Shown in pieces: positions 9,047-18,156 of a stretch of DNA of 28,750 nt; the first letter of the stretch is position 1, and every line of letters begins with the position of its first letter. The notes under the pieces are model-generated. The model was not told the origin of the DNA, made no database searches, and saw nothing but the letters and a program-made list of their open reading frames with translations. The DNA lies in IMG/VR virus record IMGVR_UViG_3300020470_000153, positions 1 through 28,750 of that record. One strand, given 5' to 3'. A program made the position numbers and the translations under genes. This DNA is from a virus.

Positions 9047-12000
9047 ATGGCAAATAGAATTCAATTAAGACGAGGTGGTGCTCAGGAATGGGCAAACTCG
9101 AACCCTACGTTAGCACAGGGTGAATTAGGAATAGAATTAGATACAGGTAGATTTAAGATAGGTGATGGTGTAACCGCATGGAACACCTTGAGATATGAAC
9201 GTCCTGTTGAGTCTACGTCTAATACTGCTAACACACTAGTACAACGAGATGCGGATGGTAATTTCGCTGCTGGTACTATTACTGCCACTATTGTTGGTAA
9301 TGCTTCAACTGCTGCTAGATTATCGACAACTCGTCAAATACAATTATCTTCTGATGTAACTGCTTCTGGTACTTTTGATGGTTCTGCTAACTTAAACCTA
9401 ACAACATCGCTTTCATTAATTAGTACATTACCTCATTATGATGGTACGGCAACTCCATCTGCAACTTATAATAAAGTTACTGTAGACGCTAAAGGAAGAA
9501 TTACCAATGCTGTTGATTATACAGCTTCTAATAATGGAACACTAGAAGCATATGGTCTTGACGGCACTAATGAAGGAACATCTGCTCAACCTTATGATTT
9601 AGACCTTGTTGCTGTTGCTGGTCTTACCACCATTGGTATGATGGCCAGAACTGCTGCCAATACAATGGCAACCAGAACTATTACTGGTACTGCTGGTACT
9701 ATTCAAATCAATAATGGTAGTGGTGCTGCTGGTGATCCAACAATTAATCTTATTACAACTGCTGTTACTGCTGCAGAATATAACGCAGCATCATTAACAT
9801 CTACTGCTGGTTCAGAAACTGTTAACGCAACGAACTTTACAGTTGACACTTATGGTAGACTAACTGCTGCAGCAGCATTACCTATTGCTACTGCTACAGA
9901 AGGAACATTAGCAGCAGCATATAATGCAGGAACGACCTATTCCAGAGGTGATAAGATCACTAATGCATCGAAACTTTACGAAGCCATTGCAGGTATTTCG
10001 GCAGGAGCTGGTGCACCTACTCATTCTGATACTAGCGATGCAGGATCGTGGAGACATCTTGGTGCGAGTGCGACACCGCAGAAGGGTCTCGCTTCCTTTG
10101 ATCAAGAAGATTTCAATGTATCTGCAGCAGGTCATGTTACTATGGCTCTTGCTGGTATTGACAATGCTCAACTTCAAAACAGTAGAATTTCCTTTGCTGA
10201 CGGCAATGCAAAAGAGGACTTCGACCTCGACCAAGAATTAACTGCTACTACAGGATATCGTGGATTCAATAAACTTAATTATGTCAAGGTTAATGATACA
10301 AGTGGCAATCTACTCTTTAGCGCAAATAATACGGGTGATAGTGGTGCTGGAGAGATTGATGTCAACGTCAGATCCTATTTCAGTGATCCAGACATTACCC
10401 TCGACGGAGGGGCTGCACAAACTTTAGATAAGACTGGAGATGGTAATTTAACATTCCAGTTAACTCAGAACTCATCATCTGCTAGATCTTTAAGTATTCT
10501 TGCAACTAACGCTGGTTCTGGTGCTAGTAATGTTGTTATAACTGCTGAAGATAAGGTTACTATTACTGCTTCAGAAGGAACTAACGGTAAAGTACAAGTA
10601 GAAGACACATATTTCCAAGGGGACTACATTGCTTCCTCTGCTGCCACTATGATCCTTGATCCTGGTGATGACAGGGCAACCAGTGGTAAAGTTCAGATAA
10701 TGGGGGATTTACAAGTAGATGGAACGACTACAACAATTAATTCAGCAGTCACTACTCTGGATGATCCTATTATCACTCTTGGTGGTGATGCTGCTCCTTC
10801 GACAGACGACAATAAGGATCGAGGAGTTGAATTCAGATATTACGACTCACAAGCAAGAGTTGGATTCTTTGGTTACGACGATTCGGCCGCTGATCTTGGA
10901 GGTCATACAGGAGCATTCTCCTTCCTCTACAATGCCACAAATACCTCAGAAGTATTCTCTGGAACAGATGCAGGGATCATCGCTGGTAACTTAAAACTTA
11001 CAACTGGTACAGCATCTTCATCTAATACTACTGGTGATTTAGTAGTCTCAGGTGGTGTTGGAATTGGTGGTGCAGTAAATCTTGGTAGTACCTTAAATGT
11101 AGATGCTGCAGCAACCTTTGAAGATGATCTTATATTAAATGCTGATGCTAAGAACTTTAAAATTCAATTAGATAATGGTACAGATAAGTTTACTGTTGCT
11201 TCTGCTACTGGTAATACTCTTATAAAAGGAACTTTAGATGTAGATGGAAATGTCGATCTTGATGCAAACTTAACTGTAGATGGTACTGCAGTTGATATTA
11301 ATGCAACTCTTAATGTAGATGGATTAAGTCATTTTGAAAATACTGATGCACCAACCATTGCTTATAATAGTGGCACAGATCTTTATGAGATACAGAGTGG
11401 TGACTATGGTTCTATAAGAGCAGATGGTGGTGGATACTTTGCTAAGGATGTATTATTCAATGAAAATGTATGGTTAAACGGAGACTTCAACCAGAGAGAT
11501 AGTAGTACTGAGAGTTGGGGTTTACGGAACTGGATGCAGGTCAGGTATAAGTTACGTGCTGGTTCTACTGTTCAATATAACCCAACATATGCTACACATG
11601 ATACTTCTAACTTAAGAGTGTATGGTGGTGCTGGTATTGGTCAAAATTTACATGTTGGTGCTACAGGATCTGGTGAAGGTCTTTTTGTTGGTAAGAAGAA
11701 CTCTGGAGACACAGTTAAGTTTAGTGTTCTAGGTGCTTCTGGTAATACAACTATTGTTGGAACATTAACAGTTAATGATGCTGTTGATCTTGATACTACT
11801 TTAAATGTTGATGGTGCTGCTACATTCCAAGATAATGTAACTATCAATGCTGATAACAAAACCTTTAAGATACAAAACAATTCAGCAGTAGATAAGTTTA
11901 CTGTAGATACTGATAATGGTAATACTGAAACTCAGGGTACTTTAGATTCTCAAGGTGCATTCCGTGCACATAGCACATCTAGATTTGATGATAATATTGT

Positions 12001-15000
12001 ATTCCAAGGTGCTTCTAAGACTCTTGTACTTAACAATGGTTCAGGAACTACTAAGACTACACTTCATACAACTACAGGTAATGCAGAATTTGGTGGAAAT
12101 GTAACTATTACAGGTACTGCTGATGTAACAAGTGACTTTAATGTTAATACCAATAAGTTCCAAGTTACTGCATCAAGTGGTAATACAACAACAGCAGGAA
12201 CATTTAATGCTGATGGTGCTGCAACATTCCAAGATAATGTCACAATAAATGCAGACAATAAATTGTTTGCTATACAAAATAATTCAGCAGCAACTAAGTT
12301 TAGTGTTGATACTGACAATGGAAATACAGATATTCAAGGTACTCTTAATGTAGAGGGTGCAATGACATTTGATGACACAGTAAGTATTACTGGTGTCACT
12401 AGTGTTACAGATGCTACCGATCAAACACTCACAGGATCATACGCTGCTGATGGTGCTGTAAGAGTTACTGGTGGTATTGGTCTTGCTAAGAATCTAGCAG
12501 TTGGTGGTGGAGCTAGAGTTTATGGAAACACAGAACTAACTGGTACTTTAGATCTTAATAATAGTGCTGATGTTTCAGGTAATTTTGTAATCAGTAATAC
12601 AGATGATGCATCATCTCTTGCAGATTCTTCAGTTGCTCTTCAAGTTGCTGGTGGTGCAACTATTGATAAGAATACATACGTTGGTGGAAATTTCGTAGTT
12701 TATGATGCTGGTAATACTCGTGCTGCATTTACGGTAACTAATGCTACAGGTGATGCTGCAACTCATAATGACCTGACGGTTGGAGGCAACTTAATAGTAA
12801 ATGGAACAACAACTACCGTTAATTCTACAGTCACAACTGTCGATGACCCTATCATTACTCTTGGTGGCGACACAGCACCAGGATCTAACGATGGTAAGGA
12901 TAAGGGTGTGGAGTTTCGTTACTACGACGGCTCTGCTAAACTTGGCTTCTTCGGATATGACAGAGGAACCTCCAAGTTCGTATTCTTAACAGACACAACT
13001 AATACTTCTGAAGTAATAACAGGAACTGATGCTGATGTAGTAGCAGGATCACTTAATCTTACTGGATCTGGTACTGGACTTGATGTAGACAATAATGCAA
13101 ATATTGATGGTACTTTAACAGTAGATGGTCAAATAACTTCTAATCTTGCTACAGGAACTGCTCCTTTTTCTGTTGCTTCTACAACTAAAGTTACAAACCT
13201 TAATGCTGATTTACTAGATGGTAAGACAACTGATGAATCAAACACTGCAAGTACAGTTGTTGTTCGTGATGCATCTGGTAACTTTGCTGCTGGAACAATT
13301 ACTGCTGCATTAACAGGTAATGCTTCAACCGCAACAACTCTTGCGACTGCAAGAACAATTACAGTTGATGGTGTTGTTGATGGTAACGTTTCATTTAATG
13401 GTGGTTCTGATGTAACAATTACAACAACTTATGCAGATGCTGATATCACTGCTCTAGCAGCTATGGCTGGCACTGGATTTGTTGTAAGAACTGCTGCTAA
13501 CACTTATGCTCAGAGAACTATTTCTGCTACAGCATCATCTGGTGTAACAATTACTAATGGTGATGGTGTTGCTGGAAACATGACAATTAATGTTGCGTCA
13601 GCAACAGCTAATACTGGTGATGCTTTAGTTCTACGTGATGGATCTGGTAACTTTGCTGCTGGTACTATTACTGCTACCTTGACTGGTAATGTAACTGGTG
13701 ATCTAACTGGTACTGCTGATCTGGCAACTAGTGTAACAGCAACCGCTAATAATAGTTCAGATGAGACAACTTATCTTACATTCCTTGATGGTCCTACAGG
13801 AACACAGGGAATTGAAACTGATACAGGACTTACATATAATCCAAGCACAGGAGTTTTAACTACTACATCTGTAACTGGAAATCTTACTGGTGATGTTACA
13901 GGTAATCTTGTTGGAGCTACATCAACTGCTAAGAATTTAAATCCTGCTCAGGATAGTACATACGATCTTGGTGCAACTGGAACAAGATGGGCAAACGTTT
14001 TTGCTGATGCTGCAAATATTACAGCAATTACTGGTGATGTAACTGGTGATCTAACTGGTGCTGTTACTGGTGATGTTACAGGTAATTTGGTTGGAACTAC
14101 ATCAACTGCTAAGAATCTTAACCCTGCTGCTGATAGTTCATATAACTTAGGTTCAAGTACAGTACGTTGGACAAATGTTTACGCAGATAACTTAAGTGCT
14201 TCTGCTAACGCTACTATCGCTGGTAACTGCGATATTACAACTAATGCTACAGTTGGTGGTACATTGGGAGTTACTGGTGTTCTAACAGCAAGTGGTGGTG
14301 TCTCAGGTAATGTAACTGGTAATGTAACTGGTAATGCTGACACTGCTACATTAGCAACGACGTTTACAACGACTGCTAATGACACTACTGCTGAGACAGT
14401 TTATCCTGTCTTTGTTGATGGTCAGACAGGTGCTCAGGGTGCTGAGACTGATGTTGGACTCACATACAATCCAAGTACAGGTGTTCTAACTACTACTGCT
14501 GTTGCTGCTAATTTAACTGGTACAGTAACTGGTACTGCTACTCAAGCAGCAAATCTAAGCAACCATGATACTGCTGATCTTGCTGAGGGAACTAATCTTT
14601 ACTATACAGAAGCAAGAGTACAGGCAAAACTTGATAATGCTTATGAGCAACTTAGAGCAATGCTTAATAACCTTGCTACTTCAACTACATTAACAATAAA
14701 TCTATCTGGAGATCCTACTCCTGGTGATGTTGTAACATTTGGAGCTATTGCAGATGGTGGTACTGGATATACAACAGCAACTGGAGTTGCAACATCTTCT
14801 AGTGGATCTGGTACTGGATTGACAGTAGATATCACTGCTGTTTCTGGTATTATTACTGCAGTTGCAGTTAATAATGATGGTAGTGGATATGCTGCTGCTG
14901 AGACAATTACAATTACTAATGCTAACGCAAGTGGTGTTAAGACTCTTGGAACTATATCTGCTGGTGGTAGTGGATACTCTACTGCAACTGGAGTTGCCAC

Positions 15001-15376
15001 ATCTTCTGGTGGATCTGGTACTGGATTGACAGTAGATATTACAGCAGATGGATCTGGTGCAGTAACTGCTGTAACTATTAATGATGATGGATCTGGTTAT
15101 GCTGCATCCGAAGTCATCACTATTTCTGGTGGTGGTGGAAATGCTACTATTCCAGTTTCTGCTATTCATGGTAATGGTGCATCAATTCCTGTTGCAACCG
15201 TTAAGACTATGACAGTTGGTCAAACCTTAACAGGTGGAACCTCTGGTACAACTGGTGTTATTACTGCTTTAGGTTCTACATCAGTAACCGTAGATAATGT
15301 TGATGGATTCTTCAAGAAGACTGAAGTTGTATCCTCTGGTAATGTTACTACCCTAACTGCTTCCTCATTCGCTTAA
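9047..15376 (+). CDS. Tail-fibre-like protein, 2109 aa, repeat-rich
   Basis: The N-terminus (residues 1-50: IQLRRGGAQEWANSNPTLAQ, then GELGIELDTGRFKIGDGVTAWNTL) is the Mtd_N-like domain common at the start of phage fibre and host-recognition proteins, where it probably anchors the fibre. The body is Gly-, Thr-, Asn- and Asp-rich beta repeat. A block TTTTINSAVTT...DDPIITLGGD...GVEFRYYD...GFFGYD occurs twice (residues about 558-612 and 1252-1306). FAAGTITA...GNAST segments recur, paired STAKNLNPA...YDLG...RW segments lie at DNA about 13924-14190, and an EGTNLYYTEARVQAKL motif (about 14586-14634), common in phage fibres, begins a short coiled coil. The C-terminus has two GGSGYxTATGVATSS repeats and ends in a TVGQTLTGGTSGTTG module. 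Residues about 296-339 (YSRGDKITNASKLYEA...SWRHLG) look like a CBM5/12-type carbohydrate-binding motif. It stands where T4 has its gp10-gp12/wac region. A receptor-binding or adhesin role is inferred. Confidence 0.85.
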   Translation: MANRIQLRRGGAQEWANSNPTLAQGELGIELDTGRFKIGDGVTAWNTLRYERPVESTSNTANTLVQRDADGNFAAGTITATIVGNASTAARLSTTRQIQLSSDVTASGTFDGSANLNLTTSLSLISTLPHYDGTATPSATYNKVTVDAKGRITNAVDYTASNNGTLEAYGLDGTNEGTSAQPYDLDLVAVAGLTTIGMMARTAANTMATRTITGTAGTIQINNGSGAAGDPTINLITTAVTAAEYNAASLTSTAGSETVNATNFTVDTYGRLTAAAALPIATATEGTLAAAYNAGTTYSRGDKITNASKLYEAIAGISAGAGAPTHSDTSDAGSWRHLGASATPQKGLASFDQEDFNVSAAGHVTMALAGIDNAQLQNSRISFADGNAKEDFDLDQELTATTGYRGFNKLNYVKVNDTSGNLLFSANNTGDSGAGEIDVNVRSYFSDPDITLDGGAAQTLDKTGDGNLTFQLTQNSSSARSLSILATNAGSGASNVVITAEDKVTITASEGTNGKVQVEDTYFQGDYIASSAATMILDPGDDRATSGKVQIMGDLQVDGTTTTINSAVTTLDDPIITLGGDAAPSTDDNKDRGVEFRYYDSQARVGFFGYDDSAADLGGHTGAFSFLYNATNTSEVFSGTDAGIIAGNLKLTTGTASSSNTTGDLVVSGGVGIGGAVNLGSTLNVDAAATFEDDLILNADAKNFKIQLDNGTDKFTVASATGNTLIKGTLDVDGNVDLDANLTVDGTAVDINATLNVDGLSHFENTDAPTIAYNSGTDLYEIQSGDYGSIRADGGGYFAKDVLFNENVWLNGDFNQRDSSTESWGLRNWMQVRYKLRAGSTVQYNPTYATHDTSNLRVYGGAGIGQNLHVGATGSGEGLFVGKKNSGDTVKFSVLGASGNTTIVGTLTVNDAVDLDTTLNVDGAATFQDNVTINADNKTFKIQNNSAVDKFTVDTDNGNTETQGTLDSQGAFRAHSTSRFDDNIVFQGASKTLVLNNGSGTTKTTLHTTTGNAEFGGNVTITGTADVTSDFNVNTNKFQVTASSGNTTTAGTFNADGAATFQDNVTINADNKLFAIQNNSAATKFSVDTDNGNTDIQGTLNVEGAMTFDDTVSITGVTSVTDATDQTLTGSYAADGAVRVTGGIGLAKNLAVGGGARVYGNTELTGTLDLNNSADVSGNFVISNTDDASSLADSSVALQVAGGATIDKNTYVGGNFVVYDAGNTRAAFTVTNATGDAATHNDLTVGGNLIVNGTTTTVNSTVTTVDDPIITLGGDTAPGSNDGKDKGVEFRYYDGSAKLGFFGYDRGTSKFVFLTDTTNTSEVITGTDADVVAGSLNLTGSGTGLDVDNNANIDGTLTVDGQITSNLATGTAPFSVASTTKVTNLNADLLDGKTTDESNTASTVVVRDASGNFAAGTITAALTGNASTATTLATARTITVDGVVDGNVSFNGGSDVTITTTYADADITALAAMAGTGFVVRTAANTYAQRTISATASSGVTITNGDGVAGNMTINVASATANTGDALVLRDGSGNFAAGTITATLTGNVTGDLTGTADLATSVTATANNSSDETTYLTFLDGPTGTQGIETDTGLTYNPSTGVLTTTSVTGNLTGDVTGNLVGATSTAKNLNPAQDSTYDLGATGTRWANVFADAANITAITGDVTGDLTGAVTGDVTGNLVGTTSTAKNLNPAADSSYNLGSSTVRWTNVYADNLSASANATIAGNCDITTNATVGGTLGVTGVLTASGGVSGNVTGNVTGNADTATLATTFTTTANDTTAETVYPVFVDGQTGAQGAETDVGLTYNPSTGVLTTTAVAANLTGTVTGTATQAANLSNHDTADLAEGTNLYYTEARVQAKLDNAYEQLRAMLNNLATSTTLTINLSGDPTPGDVVTFGAIADGGTGYTTATGVATSSSGSGTGLTVDITAVSGIITAVAVNNDGSGYAAAETITITNANASGVKTLGTISAGGSGYSTATGVATSSGGSGTGLTVDITADGSGAVTAVTINDDGSGYAASEVITISGGGGNATIPVSAIHGNGASIPVATVKTMTVGQTLTGGTSGTTGVITALGSTSVTVDNVDGFFKKTEVVSSGNVTTLTASSFA
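10718..10880 (+). repeat. Fibre duplicated domain, copy 1
   Basis: This encodes DGTTTTINSAV, DDPIITLGGD, GVEFRYYD and VGFFGYD in order. The same series recurs in frame at 12800-12963, an offset of 2082 bases (694 codons). The nucleotide sequences have diverged at many third positions while the protein is largely kept, indicating an old duplication under constraint. Confidence 0.85.
11102..12350 (+). repeat. Three dispersed fibre repeats of the AATFxDxxxxNADxKxF type
   Basis: Copies begin at about 11102, 11810 and 12212. Each encodes D(A/G)AATF(E/Q)D, NADxKxFxIQ and KF(T/S)V...GNT..(K/Q)GTL in order. The second and third copies are 402 bases apart and clearly similar at the DNA level, so they look like a recent duplication within the fibre shaft. 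Confidence 0.8.
12800..12963 (+). repeat. Fibre duplicated domain, copy 2
   Basis: This is the second copy of the domain at 10718-10880 (NGTTTTVNSTV, DDPIITLGGD, GVEFRYYDG, LGFFGYD). By eye this stretch uses more C and G in third positions (for example GAC, TTC, GGC) than the surrounding fibre sequence. Confidence 0.85.
14740..15160 (+). repeat. Tandem repeat of 207 bases (SGY module) near the fibre C-terminus
   Basis: Two adjacent units encode GG(T/S)GY(T/S)TATGVATSS, GSGTGLTVDIT and a later DGSGYAA turn. The shared CTGGAGTTGC falls at 14781 and 14988, giving a 207-base (69-codon) period, and long runs of bases are identical between the units. A related module occurs in gp8 at about 313-561. 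Confidence 0.88.
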
Positions 15377-15382
15377 TAAAAA

Positions 15383-16189
15383 ATGTCTGCTACAAGACCC
15401 GCAACTAAAACAGAATTAAAAGATTATGCTTTACGTAGGCTAGGATATCCTACGATAGACATTAATGTTGCAACAGAGCAACTAGATGATCTAGTAGAAG
15501 AAGCAATCGATTACTATCAAGAGTATCACTATAATGGAAGCTATAAAGCATTTCTTAGAATTGAGGTTACTCAAGCCATTAAAGATACTGCACAAACCTA
15601 TGCTCAGGAAGGTTCTTCTGCTTGGTATGGTATTAAAAATTATGTTGACACTGCTCCTGGTACGTTGGGGATTAATCACGTATATACGAGCATTGGTGCA
15701 TCCAGCATAGTTCCAGGTAATATTTTTAATATTAAATATCAGATCTTTTTGAATGATATCTATGCTATGACGCATGGACATATCTTACATTATTTCCTCA
15801 CTTCACAATATCTTGAGACCTTAGATTGGGTGACTAATTCTCAGGCAAATCGTAGAGTTAAATGGAATGAACATCAAGGTAGATTGTATCTTGATATGGA
15901 TTGGGGTGAACTAAATGTTGGTGACTACATATTAGTAGATTGCAATATGCGTCAAGATCCAGAAACCTTTACTGCCATGTATAATGACAATTGGTTAAAG
16001 GATTATGTTGAGGCACTATTCCAACAACAATGGGGTAGGAATCTTAGTAAGTATGATGGTATTCAAATGTTAGGTGGAGTGACTCTTAATGGACGTAAGA
16101 TTTTAGATGATGCTTCTCAATTTAAGAAGGATCTTGAAGAAACTCTTCGTGTGACTTATGAATTACCACCTATGGATTTGGTAGGATAA
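15383..16189 (+). CDS. gp13: Neck protein gp13
   Basis: This is a T4 gp13-type neck (head completion) protein, which with gp14 forms the collar joining the portal to the tail. The N-terminal segment TKTELKDYALRRLGYPTIDI, followed by LDDLVEEAIDYYQEYHYNG, parallels T4 gp13 (PKELKDVILRRLGAP and an aromatic YGEYHFDG). The C-terminal part has NWLKDYVEALFQQQWGRNLS, then LGGVTLNGRKI and a PPMDLVG end, matching T4's WVKDYATALAKELNGQ, PGGVTIDGQRL and PPFGILVG. It is 268 aa against 309 in T4; the T4 middle insertion appears shorter here. It starts 6 bases after the fibre stop and is followed at once by gp14, the T4 order. Identity is secure. Confidence 0.95.
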   Translation: MSATRPATKTELKDYALRRLGYPTIDINVATEQLDDLVEEAIDYYQEYHYNGSYKAFLRIEVTQAIKDTAQTYAQEGSSAWYGIKNYVDTAPGTLGINHVYTSIGASSIVPGNIFNIKYQIFLNDIYAMTHGHILHYFLTSQYLETLDWVTNSQANRRVKWNEHQGRLYLDMDWGELNVGDYILVDCNMRQDPETFTAMYNDNWLKDYVEALFQQQWGRNLSKYDGIQMLGGVTLNGRKILDDASQFKKDLEETLRVTYELPPMDLVG

Positions 16190-16190
16190 T

Positions 16191-17123
16191 ATGGCAATAT
16201 CTAATACACCAGCACAAGATTACGTTCAGTCTGATTACTCAAATGCTGGACGTTTAAAAGCAAATGGTTCTTCACAAGAACAAAAATTTATTGAAAACCT
16301 AGTAGTAGAAAGCATTGAAATTTATGGGCAAGACATATATTATGTACCGAGAACTATCGTCAATCGTGACGACGTTTTCGCAGAAGATTCGGACGGCAAG
16401 TTTGAAACTGCAAAACCAATCAGAGCCTACGTTAATAACGTCGATGGATGGGAAGGCCAAGGTGAGTTACTTAGCAAATTTGGAGTACGCATCGAAGATA
16501 AAACAACGTTTATCTTCTCCCGTGAAAAGTTTAAAGAAAAAGTTGACGACTCTGTTGTCCTTAATGTCGAAGGAAGACCAAACGAAGGGGATTTAATTTG
16601 GTTCCCTGTAACAAAACATTTATTTGAAATTCAATTTGTAGAAGTAGAACGTCCTTTCTATCAATTAGGTAAAGGTTACGTTTGGGAATGTCAGTGTGAA
16701 CTCTTCGAGTACAGCGATGAGGAGATTAATACTGGTATTACTGAATTGGATGCTATAGAGAATGCATTTGCCAATGCCATCACAGTTAACTTTGCTGTTG
16801 GTGGTACTGGTGACTTCACTGTTGGTGAGATAGTTGCTGGTGGTACATCTAATGTAACTGCTGAAGTTAAGGCATGGGATTCTACTAATAGACAACTTCA
16901 AGTCTTTAATAGATCTGGTATCTTCACTGTTCCTGAAACTGTTACTGGACAATCATCTAGTGCTGCTTGGACAAGCTCTTCTTACAATACACTAAATAAT
17001 GTTAATACCGCTAAGAGTGTCGATCAGAATTATGACTTTGAAACTCTTGATGATGATATTATAGACTTTACCGAATCAAATCCATTTGGTACTGTTGGAT
17101 CAACCACTGACACTACAATCTGA
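16191..17123 (+). CDS. gp14: Neck protein gp14
   Basis: This is a T4 gp14-type neck protein, partner of gp13. Diagnostic segments are an N-terminal stretch rich in Asn, Ser and Tyr, then ENLVVESIEIYGQDIYYVPR (T4: LTESLVIEAIQMYGHDVYYLPR), AYVNNVDGWEGQG, and a LIWFPVTKHLFEIQFVE...FYQLGKGYVWECQCELFEYS block. It is 310 aa, longer than T4 gp14 (256 aa). Part of the excess is a TVGEIVAGGTSNVTAEV module (DNA about 16812-16983), a type shared with the giant virion protein, fibre and gp18. The ATG at 16191 follows AGGA at 16183-16186, a usable ribosome site. The stop TGA overlaps the gp15 ATG by one base (TGATG), suggesting translational coupling. Confidence 0.95.
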   Translation: MAISNTPAQDYVQSDYSNAGRLKANGSSQEQKFIENLVVESIEIYGQDIYYVPRTIVNRDDVFAEDSDGKFETAKPIRAYVNNVDGWEGQGELLSKFGVRIEDKTTFIFSREKFKEKVDDSVVLNVEGRPNEGDLIWFPVTKHLFEIQFVEVERPFYQLGKGYVWECQCELFEYSDEEINTGITELDAIENAFANAITVNFAVGGTGDFTVGEIVAGGTSNVTAEVKAWDSTNRQLQVFNRSGIFTVPETVTGQSSSAAWTSSSYNTLNNVNTAKSVDQNYDFETLDDDIIDFTESNPFGTVGSTTDTTI

Positions 17124-18154
17124 TGCTAGGAACCTATTCATACCACGAGATATTTCGCAAGACTATCGTTGCTTTCGGTACTCTATTCAATAATATTGAA
17201 TTGAGAAGATCCGATGAGGTGATGAAAGTACCTCTTGCTTATGGTCCTAAGCAGAAATTTTTAGCACGTTTAGATCAAGTTCCTGATCCTACTAATAAGA
17301 GAGTACAGATAACTCTTCCCAGAATCTCTTTTGAGATTAATGGGATTAATTATGATGCTACAAGAAAGGTATCACCTACTCAAAAAATTAAAATTGCATC
17401 TTCGAGCAGTGCAAATAAGAATGTCTTTATGCCTGTTCCTTATAATTTATCTTTTGAATTAGGAATTATCGCTAAGAATCAAGAAGATGGTTTGCAAATA
17501 TTAGAACAGATTCTTCCATTCTTTCAACCCCATTATAATCTATCAGTTAAATTACTTACCTCAATGAATGAGATTAAGGATGTACCTGTAGTATTAACTA
17601 ATGTGGAATATGAAGATGATTATGAAGGGGATTTTAGTTCTCGTAGAGCAATAGTTTATACTCTTCAGTTTACAGCAAAGACATATCTATACGGACCTGT
17701 TACAGATAGCAAGATCGTTAAGAAGGCTATTACAGACTACTATACAGATACAAATACAACAACAGCACCAAGGCAAGTACGTTATACTGCTACACCAACA
17801 TCATTGGTAGACAGAGATGGAGTTGTTGTTACAACGTTATCTTCTGCTACAGATAATAACGATAATATTATTACGGTAGCAGATGCTTCTAGTATTGCTA
17901 AGTTTGATAATATCTACATTGATAGTGAACTTCTTAGAGTTAGTAAGAAAGATGGAAATGCTCTTACAGTTGTTAGAGGATTTGAAGATAGTACAGCAGC
18001 AGCACATTCTAATGGTGCAAGTGTCTATAAGGTAGATACTGCTGATGCTGCACTTCTAGATACTGATGATGACTTTGGATTCGGAGAACTATATTCTGAG
18101 TTCACTGATATTAAGAAACGTAACCCTGTAAGTGGTGCTGATGAGGCAATTTAA
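17123..18154 (+). CDS. gp15: Tail completion / sheath stabiliser gp15
   Basis: This is a T4 gp15-type protein, the hexameric tail terminator that caps the finished tail and docks it to the neck. Visible matches are the aromatic N-terminus YSYHEIFRKTIVAFGTLFNN with IELRRSDE, the LPRISFEI strand, and EDGLQILEQILPFFQPHYNL (T4: EDDMFQIVEQILPYFQPHFN), then SSRRAIVYTLQFTAKTYLYGP. It is longer than T4 gp15 (about 272 aa). The extra C-terminal segment (DNA about 17831-18036) is a module with VTTLSSATDN, TVADASSIAKF, IDSELLRV and TAAAHSNGA motifs, also found in the giant virion protein at about 7322-7560. The start overlaps the gp14 stop by one base. Confidence 0.95.
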   Translation: MLGTYSYHEIFRKTIVAFGTLFNNIELRRSDEVMKVPLAYGPKQKFLARLDQVPDPTNKRVQITLPRISFEINGINYDATRKVSPTQKIKIASSSSANKNVFMPVPYNLSFELGIIAKNQEDGLQILEQILPFFQPHYNLSVKLLTSMNEIKDVPVVLTNVEYEDDYEGDFSSRRAIVYTLQFTAKTYLYGPVTDSKIVKKAITDYYTDTNTTTAPRQVRYTATPTSLVDRDGVVVTTLSSATDNNDNIITVADASSIAKFDNIYIDSELLRVSKKDGNALTVVRGFEDSTAAAHSNGASVYKVDTADAALLDTDDDFGFGELYSEFTDIKKRNPVSGADEAI

Positions 18155-18156
18155 TT

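Noticed and set aside
10719-10994. Out-of-frame plus-strand 91-codon frame within the fibre
   Set aside because: It is a shadow of the conserved duplicated fibre domain; its Leu/Gln/Met-rich product shows no domain.
14641-15169. Long minus-strand open frames of 119 and 155 codons within the fibre
   Set aside because: They are mirror frames of Gly/Thr/Val-rich repeat DNA; the products are Ser/Asn/Arg or Pro/Val-rich with no pattern, and the plus-strand fibre protein is clear.
9047-15376. CRISPR-like or other repeat array in the fibre region
   Set aside because: The repeats are in frame, code for related protein segments and have no uniform spacer pattern; they are protein repeats.
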